Assembly: GCA_034435955.1 (NCBI GenBank)
Contig: DAOTWA010000009.1
Location: 1 to 64,000, forward strand
Direction of reading: 5' to 3'
DNA: 64,000 bases
From: DAOTWA01 sp034435955
GTDB lineage: Bacteria > Chloroflexota > Anaerolineae > Anaerolineales > Anaerolineaceae
Shown: positions 15,812 to 24,226 of the stretch, in pieces
Numbering within the stretch: the first letter of the stretch is position 1
Layout: the number at the start of each line of letters is the position of its first letter
Program-made: the position numbers and the translations under genes
Notes under the pieces: model-generated
What the model saw: the letters and a program-made list of their open reading frames with translations, nothing else
Databases searched by the model: none
Told to the model about the DNA's origin: nothing

Positions 15812-17716
15812 ATGGGGTCAGATATCGAGCCACATGATCAAAATACCCGGCCACTGCCTGATGAGGAGGGGGGATTTGGTGAAAGGCTCGCGCCAGGCAC
15901 CGTCCTTGCTAACCGTTACTCGATAGAAGATGTTATCGGAGAGGGTGGGATGGGCGCCGTTTACCGCGCCAGGGATTTACATTTTCCAACCGTTACAAAA
16001 CTGGTGGCGGTCAAGGAAATGATTTCCCAGGCAAGAGACCCGCTCGTGCGCGAGATGATCGAAAAAAACTTTGAGCGCGAAGCCACACTCCTGGCTACTC
16101 TCAGCCATCCATCGATTCCGCGAATTTACGATTATTTTTCACAAAATCAACGCTCTTATCTGGTGCTCGAATACATCCATGGGAAGGACCTGGATGCAAT
16201 TCTGAATAGCAGTGAGGACTTCCTGCCGGTCAATCAGGTGGTGGATTGGGCAATCCAGTTGTGCGAGGTGCTGGAATTCTTGCATAGCCATAAGCCCGAG
16301 GCAATCATTTTCCGCGATATGAAGCCTTCAAATGTAATGATCAACCAGTTTGGGCATGTCATCCTGGTCGACTTCGGCATTGCTAAAGTGTTCAAAGCCG
16401 GGCAACGCGGAACGATGATGGGCACCGAAGGTTACTCGCCGCCGGAACAATATCGCGGAGAAGCTTCACCAGTTGGCGATATTTACGCTTTAGGTGCCAC
16501 GCTTCACCACTTGCTCACTCGGGTTGACCCACAGCGAGAACCCCCCTTCACTTTTGCAGAGCGTCCCATACGGCAGTACAATCCAAACGTTTCCCCAGAA
16601 TTAGAAGCGGTCATCAACAAGGCACTGGAATATTTGCCCGAAAACCGTTACCAGAGCGCCAGTGAGATGGGTGAAGCGCTAATGAAAGTGGCTCAGCAAA
16701 CAGGTTTGATCACCTCCAGCCGCTCGAGAAGCCTGCAACGGGTTGCCGAACAAAATCAATTCATCAAACCCCTATGGACTTTCGAAGCGGAGGATGAAAT
16801 TCGGGGCACGCCGATATATTACGAAGGTGGAGTCTATATTGGCACCCTCGATAACAACCTCTATGCTCTGGACGCGTTTAACGGCCAGCTTCTATGGAAG
16901 TTTCCCACAGAGGGTGGAATCGTAGGTCGTCCCGCGGCACAGGATTCATTTCTTTATTTTGGTTCAGAAGACCAGAACTTTTATGTTGTTACTGCTCATG
17001 ACGGTAAATTGGTGTGGTCTTACCGGACAGAAGGGCGGGTGCGTTCATCTCCGGTCTTAACCGAAGAATACGTCTTTTTTGGCTCAGATGATGGGTACCT
17101 GCATGCCCTGAACCTGGCTACCGGTCGGCGATTATGGCGTTTCGCCGCCGATGGGCCGGTGCGCTCTACTCCGTTCGTGCAGGATAAGCTAATTTATTTC
17201 GGCGATGAAGACGGTAATTTTTATTGTGTGGATTACATGGCAGGGATCCGTTGGCATTATAAAGCCAAGCGGGCGGTGACTTCGTCGCCGGTGGTCGTGG
17301 AAGGGAATGTGTATTTCGCCTCCATGGATTCATCAATGTATGCTTTTGATGCTAAAATGGGATGGGAATTATGGCGTTACCGCATGAAGAAAGGCTCCAT
17401 CTCCACGCCATGTGTCTATGATCACCTGATCTATATCGGCAGCGTGGATGGTTCGATTTATTGTCTGGACCGTTTTTCGGGGCGGGAAGTATGGTCCTTT
17501 CAAACCGGGCACCAGGTGACTGCCTCGCCGATTGTCAAAGATGGGAAGCTGGTATGCGGCTCAGTGGATGGAAATCTTTACTGCCTGGATGCAGCCAATG
17601 GCCGCTTAATTTGGAAATTTGCCACTGGAGGGCCGATCACAGGCGCTCCAGTGATTTGCGCCGATTTGCTCTTCTTTGGATCGACCGATCATTTCCTGTA
17701 CGCGATCCAATTTTGA
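15812..17716 (+). CDS. Serine/threonine protein kinase fused to an eight-repeat PQQ-like beta-propeller
   Basis: A 634-residue protein. Residues ~35-300 form a Hanks-type kinase: glycine loop VIGEGGMGAVYRA, Lys K68, catalytic loop FRDMKPSNVM (D169, with Phe in place of the usual His), DFG at D187 and a PEQYRG activation segment. Residues ~320-634 hold eight PQQ-like repeats of about 40 residues, each starting with LW/VW and containing YFGSxDGxLYxLD, which is enough for a closed eight-bladed propeller. No membrane segment links the two parts, unlike most bacterial receptor kinases, so both should be cytoplasmic. GAGGAG lies 15 bases before the ATG, rather far. The propeller's ligand or partner is unknown. 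Downstream lies a receiver-MinD gene on the same strand. Confidence 0.9.
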   Translation: MGSDIEPHDQNTRPLPDEEGGFGERLAPGTVLANRYSIEDVIGEGGMGAVYRARDLHFPTVTKLVAVKEMISQARDPLVREMIEKNFEREATLLATLSHPSIPRIYDYFSQNQRSYLVLEYIHGKDLDAILNSSEDFLPVNQVVDWAIQLCEVLEFLHSHKPEAIIFRDMKPSNVMINQFGHVILVDFGIAKVFKAGQRGTMMGTEGYSPPEQYRGEASPVGDIYALGATLHHLLTRVDPQREPPFTFAERPIRQYNPNVSPELEAVINKALEYLPENRYQSASEMGEALMKVAQQTGLITSSRSRSLQRVAEQNQFIKPLWTFEAEDEIRGTPIYYEGGVYIGTLDNNLYALDAFNGQLLWKFPTEGGIVGRPAAQDSFLYFGSEDQNFYVVTAHDGKLVWSYRTEGRVRSSPVLTEEYVFFGSDDGYLHALNLATGRRLWRFAADGPVRSTPFVQDKLIYFGDEDGNFYCVDYMAGIRWHYKAKRAVTSSPVVVEGNVYFASMDSSMYAFDAKMGWELWRYRMKKGSISTPCVYDHLIYIGSVDGSIYCLDRFSGREVWSFQTGHQVTASPIVKDGKLVCGSVDGNLYCLDAANGRLIWKFATGGPITGAPVICADLLFFGSTDHFLYAIQF

Positions 17717-17750
17717 TTGCCAGTTATTGATCTTGTGCGGGTGTTGAACA

Positions 17751-17779
17751 GGGATCAAGACGTTCCATCGCCTGATCCC
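17751..17779. repeat. Inverted repeat after the kinase gene
   Basis: GGGATCA (17751-17757) and TGATCCC (17773-17779) could form a seven-base-pair hairpin with a 15-base loop, 34 bases past the kinase stop. There is no following T-run, so a terminator role is uncertain. Confidence 0.35.
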
Positions 17780-17932
17780 GGCAGTTGCCGGAGCAAATTA
17801 CAGCCGGCTGAAGAGATGGGTGCATTTCTTGCATTAAACCTGAAAGTTATCTGAGTTATGAAGGGTTTGTCTCGGTTTAAGTGAAAATGACGTTTTACGA
17901 GCTTTGTTACCAGTGGCATGGAGGTGATGAAC

Positions 17933-19168
17933 ATGGATGACACAGAACTCATCCGCGTACTTGTGGTCGACAGCAATCCAGAAACTCGCGAGAAAATTCG
18001 CACCCTGTTGAATGCCGAGAAAGGCATTGAAGTCCTTGGGGTGGCGAAAAGCGGTAAAGAGGCCATTGATCAGGCTGCAGAGAAAGAGCCGGACGTGGTT
18101 GTGCTGGATGTCAACCTTACGGATATTGATGAGATCCAGGTCACCGAAGCAATTTGCCGGCGAGTTCCTTTCACTCAAATCGTGATCTTGGCGGTGCAGG
18201 TGGATCCAGCTTATATGCGCCGGGCCATGCTGGCTGGAGCGCGCGATTTCATCGTCAAACCGCCGATGCCCGATGAGCTCCGCTCAGCCGTCTATCGTGC
18301 AGGGGGGCTGGCTCATGAGAAGCGGGCTAGTTCGTTGCGTGTGGCTCCAACACCGCCGATCGAAGTCAAAGCCCCTGTGCCGCGCGGGAAAATTATTCAA
18401 GTGTACAGTCCCAAAGGTGGAGTGGGCTGCACAACGGTGGCTTCCAATTTGGCCGTGGCGTTGCATTCGAAAGATACACCCACGGCCATTGTGGATGGTA
18501 ATTTGCAATTTGGCGACGTAGCCGTGTTCTTCAACGAGGTCGGATATCACAATATCCTTGATCTGACCGAACGGGTGGATGAATTGGACGCCGATATCAT
18601 CGAGGAAGTCATGGTCGAGCATCCAAAATCAGGCGTGCATATCATGGTGGCGCCCAATCGTCCCGAGCTGGCAGAAAAGGTGAGCGGAGAAGAATTCTAT
18701 AAGGTATTATCGTACTTGCGGCGAATTTATACATATATAGTCGTGGACACGCCGACCAGCCTCAACGACATCACCCTCTCGACGATGGACGCCGCTGACG
18801 CCATTGTGCTGTTGACCTCGCAGGAGATTGCTTCGATCAAGAATGCACGTCAGTTCCTTTCCATCATCGATGGCTTGCACATCAACCGGCAGCGCATTAT
18901 CTTCGTGATCAACTCATACGATAAAAAGGTGGCCATTTCGCCGGAGAGGGTGGGTGAAAACCTGAAGCAGAGTGTGGATTGTGTCATCCCATTAGAAGCG
19001 GCAACAGTCACCCGCTCCGCCAATCAAGGAATCCCGTTTGTCATTCAAAATAAATCGGCGCCCGTATCGCGCAGCCTGATGGAATTGAGTACCATCGTGC
19101 GTGATCGGTTAAGCAAATTACAAACCGTTGAAGCCGACCAACTCAGGATAGTTCGACCGGGCAGTTGA
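17933..19168 (+). CDS. Receiver domain-MinD/CpaE-like ATPase
   Basis: Residues 1-120 are a response-regulator receiver: acidic D13, phospho-acceptor D59 in VVLDVNLTD, and Lys in FIVKPPMPDEL. Residues ~145-400 are a MinD/ParA-type ATPase with the deviant Walker A SPKGGVGCTTVASNLA and IVVDTPTSLND as the Walker B region. This architecture matches CpaE/TadZ, which positions tad pilus machinery, but no other pilus gene is in the window, so the role is open. A strong GGAGGTGAT at 17920-17928 sits ahead of the ATG at 17933; earlier in-frame ATGs (17918, 17927) overlap that ribosome site and are rejected. Confidence 0.88.
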   Translation: MDDTELIRVLVVDSNPETREKIRTLLNAEKGIEVLGVAKSGKEAIDQAAEKEPDVVVLDVNLTDIDEIQVTEAICRRVPFTQIVILAVQVDPAYMRRAMLAGARDFIVKPPMPDELRSAVYRAGGLAHEKRASSLRVAPTPPIEVKAPVPRGKIIQVYSPKGGVGCTTVASNLAVALHSKDTPTAIVDGNLQFGDVAVFFNEVGYHNILDLTERVDELDADIIEEVMVEHPKSGVHIMVAPNRPELAEKVSGEEFYKVLSYLRRIYTYIVVDTPTSLNDITLSTMDAADAIVLLTSQEIASIKNARQFLSIIDGLHINRQRIIFVINSYDKKVAISPERVGENLKQSVDCVIPLEAATVTRSANQGIPFVIQNKSAPVSRSLMELSTIVRDRLSKLQTVEADQLRIVRPGS

Positions 19169-19225
19169 CCGGTCATACTATTCCATTTGGCCAGAGTTCC
19201 GTGGAGGTGGGGGAACTGGGTGCTC

Positions 19226-19876
19226 ATGAACACAGGGGAGCGCGAAACTATCCACGGGCGGCGGTTTTGGGGATGGATGGGGGTGGCTGCCTTGGTCGGA
19301 ATGTTGGTTGCCGGATCGCTTTTGGGTCCAACAGTTCCGCCTGATAGACAGAAGGCGCATCCAACCACTACGCCGATCGGCAGCTTGTTGCCAACCGTCG
19401 GCACCGAGAAAGATGCGGCTCTCACGCCCACTCAAATCATTGCATTCAATTCGACATTTTCTGCAGCCGCCCCGGATGCCCTTAAGGGCGCCGTTAAATC
19501 GACCGGCGCCATCGTCACGCCAGAAACCGTGCAAGCGCACCTTTCCAATTACTGGCCTCCCTATGGAGACATTAACTGCGATTACGAGTGTGCCCACCTG
19601 GCTAACGGCGATCGCTGGCAAAAATGGGTCGGGAAAGGATTGGCTTGCCCCCTTGAGTACCCGCTTGGCACGATCTTCGTCGTTCGCGGCCAGGAGTGGG
19701 TGTGCATCGATCGGGGCGAACGCATCGTCGTAAATCCGGATGGGACCATCTGGCTGGACTTATTAATGCCGTTCATGCCCCACGATGTAGCCTGGGGATC
19801 TGTATTTACGGTTGAGGTGAGGCATGGCCCAAGTTTGTCCACGCCTGCCACGGTAATGCCAACACCTTCCCCGTGA
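19226..19876 (+). CDS. Secreted or membrane-anchored protein with a possible 3D-like barrel domain
   Basis: About 216 residues. A basic start followed by the hydrophobic stretch WMGVAALVGMLVAGSLLG suggests one membrane anchor or signal peptide; then a Pro/Thr-rich linker and a compact domain with four cysteines. The end of that domain (CPLEYPLGTIFVVRG, VCIDRGERI, IWLDLLMP) resembles the 3D double-psi barrel of cell-wall lytic enzymes, but this is a weak similarity and I give no function. Start: ATG 19226 is used; a GTG at 19220 is better placed relative to GGAGGTGGGGG (19203-19213). It follows the receiver-MinD gene by 57 bases and may be co-transcribed. Confidence 0.7.
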   Translation: MNTGERETIHGRRFWGWMGVAALVGMLVAGSLLGPTVPPDRQKAHPTTTPIGSLLPTVGTEKDAALTPTQIIAFNSTFSAAAPDALKGAVKSTGAIVTPETVQAHLSNYWPPYGDINCDYECAHLANGDRWQKWVGKGLACPLEYPLGTIFVVRGQEWVCIDRGERIVVNPDGTIWLDLLMPFMPHDVAWGSVFTVEVRHGPSLSTPATVMPTPSP

Positions 19877-19951
19877 TATTAATAAATTGCACGAGTCCTA
19901 AAAATTTATGAAGGAAATGTTCCTTATATATTCATAATCCGAAAGTATACC

Positions 19952-19979
19952 TTGACAAAATAAAGTTTTGTGCTAAGAT
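19952..19979 (+). promoter_or_regulatory. Promoter of the YvlB/SHOCT-like gene
   Basis: TTGACA (19952-19957) and TAAGAT (19974-19979) with a 16-base spacer in an AT-rich stretch that stands out from its surroundings. The leader of about 90 bases contains a small hairpin (GCTCC/GGAGC, 20019-20037) of unknown meaning. Confidence 0.7.
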
Positions 19980-20076
19980 ATAAGCAGAAATTTAAACAGA
20001 TAACATTTTTCAGCCGCAGCTCCTGCTCAGGTGGAGCGGACGAAAAACAAAGAATATGCTTCAGGAGTGACAGGAC

Positions 20077-21273
20077 ATGAGCGAAACGACGATTGCGTGC
20101 GGAGGTAAACCGCTGATTACCTTGAAGGTTGCCGGCGACCTGCGCATTGAAGGATGGGGGCGAAATGAAATCCTGCTGAAAAGCAAAGACCCGAAAGATG
20201 TACACGTCCAGCACGAAGGCGACAGGGTAGAAATCACATCCGATGCGGATTGCGAAGTCAGCGTTCCGTCTCTGGCCATCGTGAATGTCGAGCATGTGGG
20301 CGGAGATGGCGAGGCGTATGATCTCCAGGGAAATCTGCGGGTTGTAAAAGTTGAAGGCGATCTGACATTACACCACATCGGCGGAGCCTTTCTCGAGCGC
20401 ATTGGCGGCGATTTAATGGCCAAACACGTGAAGGGCGATCTCAACGTTCAGCATGTCGGTGGAGACGCGAGGATTAAGGACGTAATGGGCGTGGCGTCGG
20501 TCATCACGGTTGGCGGGGATTTGTCGCTTGAAGATGGCAGCGGCGGCCAGCAAACCACCGTTGGCGGGGATGCCAGGGTGGGCTTGAAACCAAGAGCCGG
20601 TCAGGATTACACCCTGCGCGCCGGCGGCGATATCACCATTGTCCTGCCGATGGATGCCAGTTTGCGGGCCGATATCCACAGCGGAAGTGGTGTAATGGAG
20701 ATATCGCTAGGCAGCCGAATAGAGCACATCGAAGCGCATACCTACCAGTTGACCTTAGGAAAGGGTGAAGCATCCCTCTCATTGCTGGCCGGAGGAGAAG
20801 TAACCCTGACCAGCGAATCCCGGCCGGCGTGGACGGGCGATGAGTTTCTAGCGGGTTTCGCTCAGGAACTAAGCAGTCTGGGTGAACGCATCAGCCGAAA
20901 GGTGAGCACCTCTGTGCGATCGGCGGAATTTAACGAACGCGTGGATCGTGTTTTAGATCAGGCCTTGCGACGTATGCAGTATCAGGTTAACTCGGCGATG
21001 AAGAGAGTGGAGGAAAAGCTCACTGGCAGCGAAAGCACGCAGGCTGCACCAGCAAGCGCAAATGCAGGAGTTGCCACACCGATCAAGGAGGTGGAAGTTC
21101 CTACTCCGGCGGTTGAGGGGACGAATAAAAAGGGGCAGGTAAGCCCGCCGGCTGCAAAGCCGACCGGTGAGGACGAGCGCTTGCAGGTGTTGCGAATGCT
21201 TCAGGAGAAGAAAATAACCGCCGAAGAGGCCGAGTTGTTGCTGGAAGCGCTGGACGCCCAGGACGAAGCCTGA
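20077..21273 (+). CDS. YvlB/LiaX-like protein: beta-solenoid (DUF4097-like) with C-terminal SHOCT-like motif
   Basis: A 398-residue soluble protein. Residues 1-240 contain short repeats of the type VxGDLxxxxVGGD (KVAGDLRIEGW, VEGDLTLHHIGG, VKGDLNVQHVGGD, TVGGDLSLEDGSG), as expected for a right-handed beta-solenoid of the DUF4097/adhesin-like group. Residues 245-330 are helical and charged, and residues 365-395 (DERLQVLRMLQEKKITAEEA) match the short helical SHOCT-like domain of Bacillus YvlB and LiaX, proteins of cell-envelope stress responses. No signal peptide is seen. It has its own good promoter and nearly touches the convergent serine hydrolase gene (11 bases apart). A role in envelope stress is inference from the family. 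Confidence 0.8.
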   Translation: MSETTIACGGKPLITLKVAGDLRIEGWGRNEILLKSKDPKDVHVQHEGDRVEITSDADCEVSVPSLAIVNVEHVGGDGEAYDLQGNLRVVKVEGDLTLHHIGGAFLERIGGDLMAKHVKGDLNVQHVGGDARIKDVMGVASVITVGGDLSLEDGSGGQQTTVGGDARVGLKPRAGQDYTLRAGGDITIVLPMDASLRADIHSGSGVMEISLGSRIEHIEAHTYQLTLGKGEASLSLLAGGEVTLTSESRPAWTGDEFLAGFAQELSSLGERISRKVSTSVRSAEFNERVDRVLDQALRRMQYQVNSAMKRVEEKLTGSESTQAAPASANAGVATPIKEVEVPTPAVEGTNKKGQVSPPAAKPTGEDERLQVLRMLQEKKITAEEAELLLEALDAQDEA

Positions 21274-21284
21274 CCATCCTTGCT

Positions 21285-22778
21285 CTATCTGGAATAACTT
21301 GTATTGAAATAATTATAGATTGCCTGAGACAACTGTGAGACCATGTGGTTAGCCGGATCGAAGACGAGCTGGGTGGGTTGGTACAGGTAGATGGCCAGCA
21401 CGTAATCCCCACCGGGTGAGAACACGATGCCAGCGTCTCCCATGGTATGGATCAGGCCGTCTGATTCCTGAACCCAACCGTGCTTATGGGCAAATTTGGT
21501 GCCGTCCGGTAAACCAGCCTGGATCAGCACCCCAATCTGGTCGCTCTCCAGATAAGTGATCATCTGCTGACATTTGGTCGCATTGAGCTGATCGCCGAAG
21601 ACGGCGATCAATGCACCGCCGCCATTTTGGGCGCATTGGTATATGTCCTCCAGAAGCATACCGATATCGGATGGGGTCGTCTGATTATAGATATCCGGAT
21701 TGGTGTTGATATCTGTGCGCCGATTGGCGGGGGTTTGGACGGTCATTAACAAAGGGGCTCCATCGTAAAAAAAGCCTGCCCAGAAAGTATTTTGAAGACC
21801 GAGCGCCTGAATATCCTGGGTTACCTCTTTCGGACCGTAAACGCGGTCAATCACGTCCATAACCACCTGGTCGGTGGCAGCGTTGTCCGACTCGACGAAA
21901 ATACGGGTGAGCAGCGTACTGATGTCCTCTGGAATGGGTTCGCTTAACCGGCGCATGATCGAAACCAAAATTGGTATTTTGATCGTGCTGGCCGCGGTAA
22001 AGGCGATATCAGGGTTCACGGATATATTTTGGCCATTCTGATAGGCAAAGTGAAGCTCCTGGCTGGTTTTCAGATCGTGCAGGTATATTTCGGTCAGCCC
22101 GTCGAATTTACTCAGATCAATGATCTGCTTGAGCAGGATTTCCAGATTTTGGATGGACGGACGCGGAGCGGAAGTGGTATCAATCGTCAGGTTTACCACC
22201 CGTGAAGTAGGGGAGCGCAGGGCGTCGTCGATCAGGTTGACCGCACGGTCAATATTCAGGGTGGTTCCTGGTTTTCCAGGCTGGAAATTGACGCTGGCGG
22301 GTACGGGGATGGAGGGGGAAGGAGGCTGATCGTAGCGTGCGGCAATCTCAGTCTCCAGGTAATTTTGAAGGCGTTCCTTCGATGTCGAGGCCCGCAATGG
22401 GACGTCTACTACCTTGGGAGGACGATTCCACAAGTAATCCCAGAAATCGGTCCAGAAATTATTCCCGGCGCGTTGCAGGTCAGCGGCAGCGAGCATGCCC
22501 TCCAGATCCATGTCGAAGCCGGCCACAGAGGGCTTGATTTGGATGATTGCATCGCCGTAATGAATCTCTACAGGCATGGAATACACCTGGAGAAGTCGCT
22601 GGGCTGCTTGGTTGCGATCCAGGCCGCCAACTGGCACATTGGCGATTCTCTGCCCTTTGGGGAAAACAGCTCGTTCGCGACTGAATGTAATCAATTGGAG
22701 AAGAACGAGGGCGGCAGCAGCCAGAATGAGCGCGAGAGAAATCCAGCGCAGGGTGGAAAACGAACTTCTTCTATTCAC
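21285..22778 (-). CDS. Membrane-anchored serine hydrolase, class A beta-lactamase-like, with VanW-type N-terminal domain
   Basis: A 497-residue protein. Residues ~10-32 are a single membrane anchor. Residues ~40-220 resemble the peptidoglycan-binding-4/VanW-associated fold (RIANVPVGGLDRNQAAQRLL and a second copy-like segment). Residues ~230-490 are a penicillin-recognising serine hydrolase: SxxK in TAASTIKIPI (about S264-K267), SDN in VESDNAATD (about 296-298), and KHG in FAHKHGWVQ (about 430) in place of KTG. The outward orientation suggests a wall-modifying enzyme or beta-lactamase relative; activity cannot be decided. It ends 11 bases from the convergent YvlB-like gene. Confidence 0.85.
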   Translation of the reverse strand: MNRRSSFSTLRWISLALILAAAALVLLQLITFSRERAVFPKGQRIANVPVGGLDRNQAAQRLLQVYSMPVEIHYGDAIIQIKPSVAGFDMDLEGMLAAADLQRAGNNFWTDFWDYLWNRPPKVVDVPLRASTSKERLQNYLETEIAARYDQPPSPSIPVPASVNFQPGKPGTTLNIDRAVNLIDDALRSPTSRVVNLTIDTTSAPRPSIQNLEILLKQIIDLSKFDGLTEIYLHDLKTSQELHFAYQNGQNISVNPDIAFTAASTIKIPILVSIMRRLSEPIPEDISTLLTRIFVESDNAATDQVVMDVIDRVYGPKEVTQDIQALGLQNTFWAGFFYDGAPLLMTVQTPANRRTDINTNPDIYNQTTPSDIGMLLEDIYQCAQNGGGALIAVFGDQLNATKCQQMITYLESDQIGVLIQAGLPDGTKFAHKHGWVQESDGLIHTMGDAGIVFSPGGDYVLAIYLYQPTQLVFDPANHMVSQLSQAIYNYFNTSYSR

Positions 22779-23086
22779 AAATCGCCTCGAAGCACGCCAG
22801 GAAAGACGTTCATGCGCAGATTTTACCAGATAATCCAGCCACGGCTTGATCCCGAATACTCATCTTTGCACATGAAATATCCCATCCAATTCTTGCTAAA
22901 GGGTTGTAATCAGGGAGTGGGAGGAAGAGTGTATAATTGATGGGCCATCACCCCAAGGTTATGTTCACCGGAGCCAGAAACGCGCGCCCTTCCGGTGCAG
23001 GAAACACGACCTACCGATGACCCGCATTGACTGATCAGGATTGCGGGGAGATTGCGATCGGGTAAGATACCACCTGGAGGCAACTT
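22779..23086. other. Divergent intergenic region between serine hydrolase and gmd
   Basis: On the plus strand a TATAAT at 22932-22937 lacks a -35 at proper distance (TTGTAA at 22904-22909 is 22 bases away). It would give gmd a leader of about 140 bases containing a stem CACCGGA/TCCGGTG (22966-22997). Neither a riboswitch nor a small protein gene could be recognised. On the minus strand a TAAAAT box about 40 bases before the hydrolase start has no convincing -35. Confidence 0.35.
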
Positions 23087-24157
23087 GTGACGAAAGCGTT
23101 CATTACAGGCATTACTGGACAGGATGGCTCATACCTGGCCGAACTGCTCCTCGCGAAGGGCTACGAGGTACACGGTTTGATTCGCCGCGCCAGCACTTTC
23201 AACACGCGGCGAATCGACCATATTTATCACGATCCACACGGTAATGGGGAGAAAGTTCAGCTTTATCTGCATTACGGGGATATTTCCAGTCCAGGAACCT
23301 TGCTGGATGCCATTTACAGCATTCGTCCGGATGAAATCTATCATCTGGCGGCGCAGAGCCATGTGCGGGTGAGCTTCGACATGCCCGAGTACACTGGCGA
23401 CGTGACTGCCCTGGGAACGACGCGCATCCTTGAGGCGATTCGCAAGAGCGGCATAAAGACGCGTTTCTACCAGGCTTCTTCCAGTGAGATGTTCGGCTCG
23501 GCGCAACCCCCGCAAAACGAGCGCACCCCCTTCGAACCGCGCAGCCCGTATGCAGCCTCCAAGGTGTACGCTTACTGGATCACGCGCAATTACCGCGAGG
23601 CGTACAATCTCTTCGCCTGCAACGGAATCCTTTTCAACCACGAATCCCCGCGGCGCGGTGAGACGTTCGTCACTCGAAAGATCACCCGCGCATTGGCAGC
23701 AATCCTGGCGGGAAAGCAGAGACACCTCTATCTTGGAAACCTGGACGCCAAACGAGATTGGGGATATGCGCCTGAATATGTGGAAGCCATGTGGCTGATC
23801 CTGCAACAGGATAAGCCCGACGATTATGTGATTGGTACGGGCGAGGCGCACTCGCCGCGCGAATTTCTGGATGAGGCATTTGGCTACGTTGGACTGGACT
23901 GGCATGATTATGTGAAGATCGACCCGCGCTACTTCCGCCCAACAGAAGTCAATTATCTAATGGCTGATTCCTCCAGAGCCCGCGAGTTATTGGGCTGGCA
24001 GCCAAAAATCCGTTTCCGCGAGCTGGTTCGCATCATGGTCGACGCTGACATGGAGCTGATGGGGTTAGAATGCCCTGGTGAGGGCAAGCGCATCCTCCAG
24101 GAACGCTTCGAGGGCTGGCATTTCTGGGAGGATCAGATTATCAGTATGGAGCGCTAA
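23087..24157 (+). CDS. gmd: GDP-mannose 4,6-dehydratase
   Basis: A 356-residue extended short-chain dehydrogenase that converts GDP-mannose to GDP-4-keto-6-deoxymannose, the precursor of GDP-fucose, GDP-rhamnose and related sugars. The NADP-binding motif GITGQDGSYLAELLL opens the protein, HLAAQSHVRVSFDMPEYT follows, and the catalytic triad is visible as Ser/Thr in QASSSEMFG and YAASK with Tyr and Lys. NHESPRRGETFVTRKI is diagnostic for Gmd. The start is GTG, six bases after GGAGG. The partner enzyme that would reduce the keto sugar is not in the window; manC at 40038 supplies GDP-mannose. A phosphatase gene follows by 69 bases. Confidence 0.95.
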   Translation: MTKAFITGITGQDGSYLAELLLAKGYEVHGLIRRASTFNTRRIDHIYHDPHGNGEKVQLYLHYGDISSPGTLLDAIYSIRPDEIYHLAAQSHVRVSFDMPEYTGDVTALGTTRILEAIRKSGIKTRFYQASSSEMFGSAQPPQNERTPFEPRSPYAASKVYAYWITRNYREAYNLFACNGILFNHESPRRGETFVTRKITRALAAILAGKQRHLYLGNLDAKRDWGYAPEYVEAMWLILQQDKPDDYVIGTGEAHSPREFLDEAFGYVGLDWHDYVKIDPRYFRPTEVNYLMADSSRARELLGWQPKIRFRELVRIMVDADMELMGLECPGEGKRILQERFEGWHFWEDQIISMER

Positions 24158-24226
24158 ACGGAAGCCAGCAGTGGGTTTCTTCTCGGATGAGGCAACCAAA
24201 CTCAATCTTCAAGGATATGATATCTT

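Noticed and set aside
20077..20700. Regular short repeats considered as a DNA repeat array or CRISPR
   Set aside because: The periodicity is at protein level (VxGDLxxxxVGGD), the DNA units are divergent and there are no spacers; no CRISPR-like array was seen elsewhere.
22940..23020. Small open frame right after a TATAAT, considered as a leaderless peptide gene
   Set aside because: Its ATG is only two bases after the -10, upstream of any possible transcription start; its 26 codons show no features.
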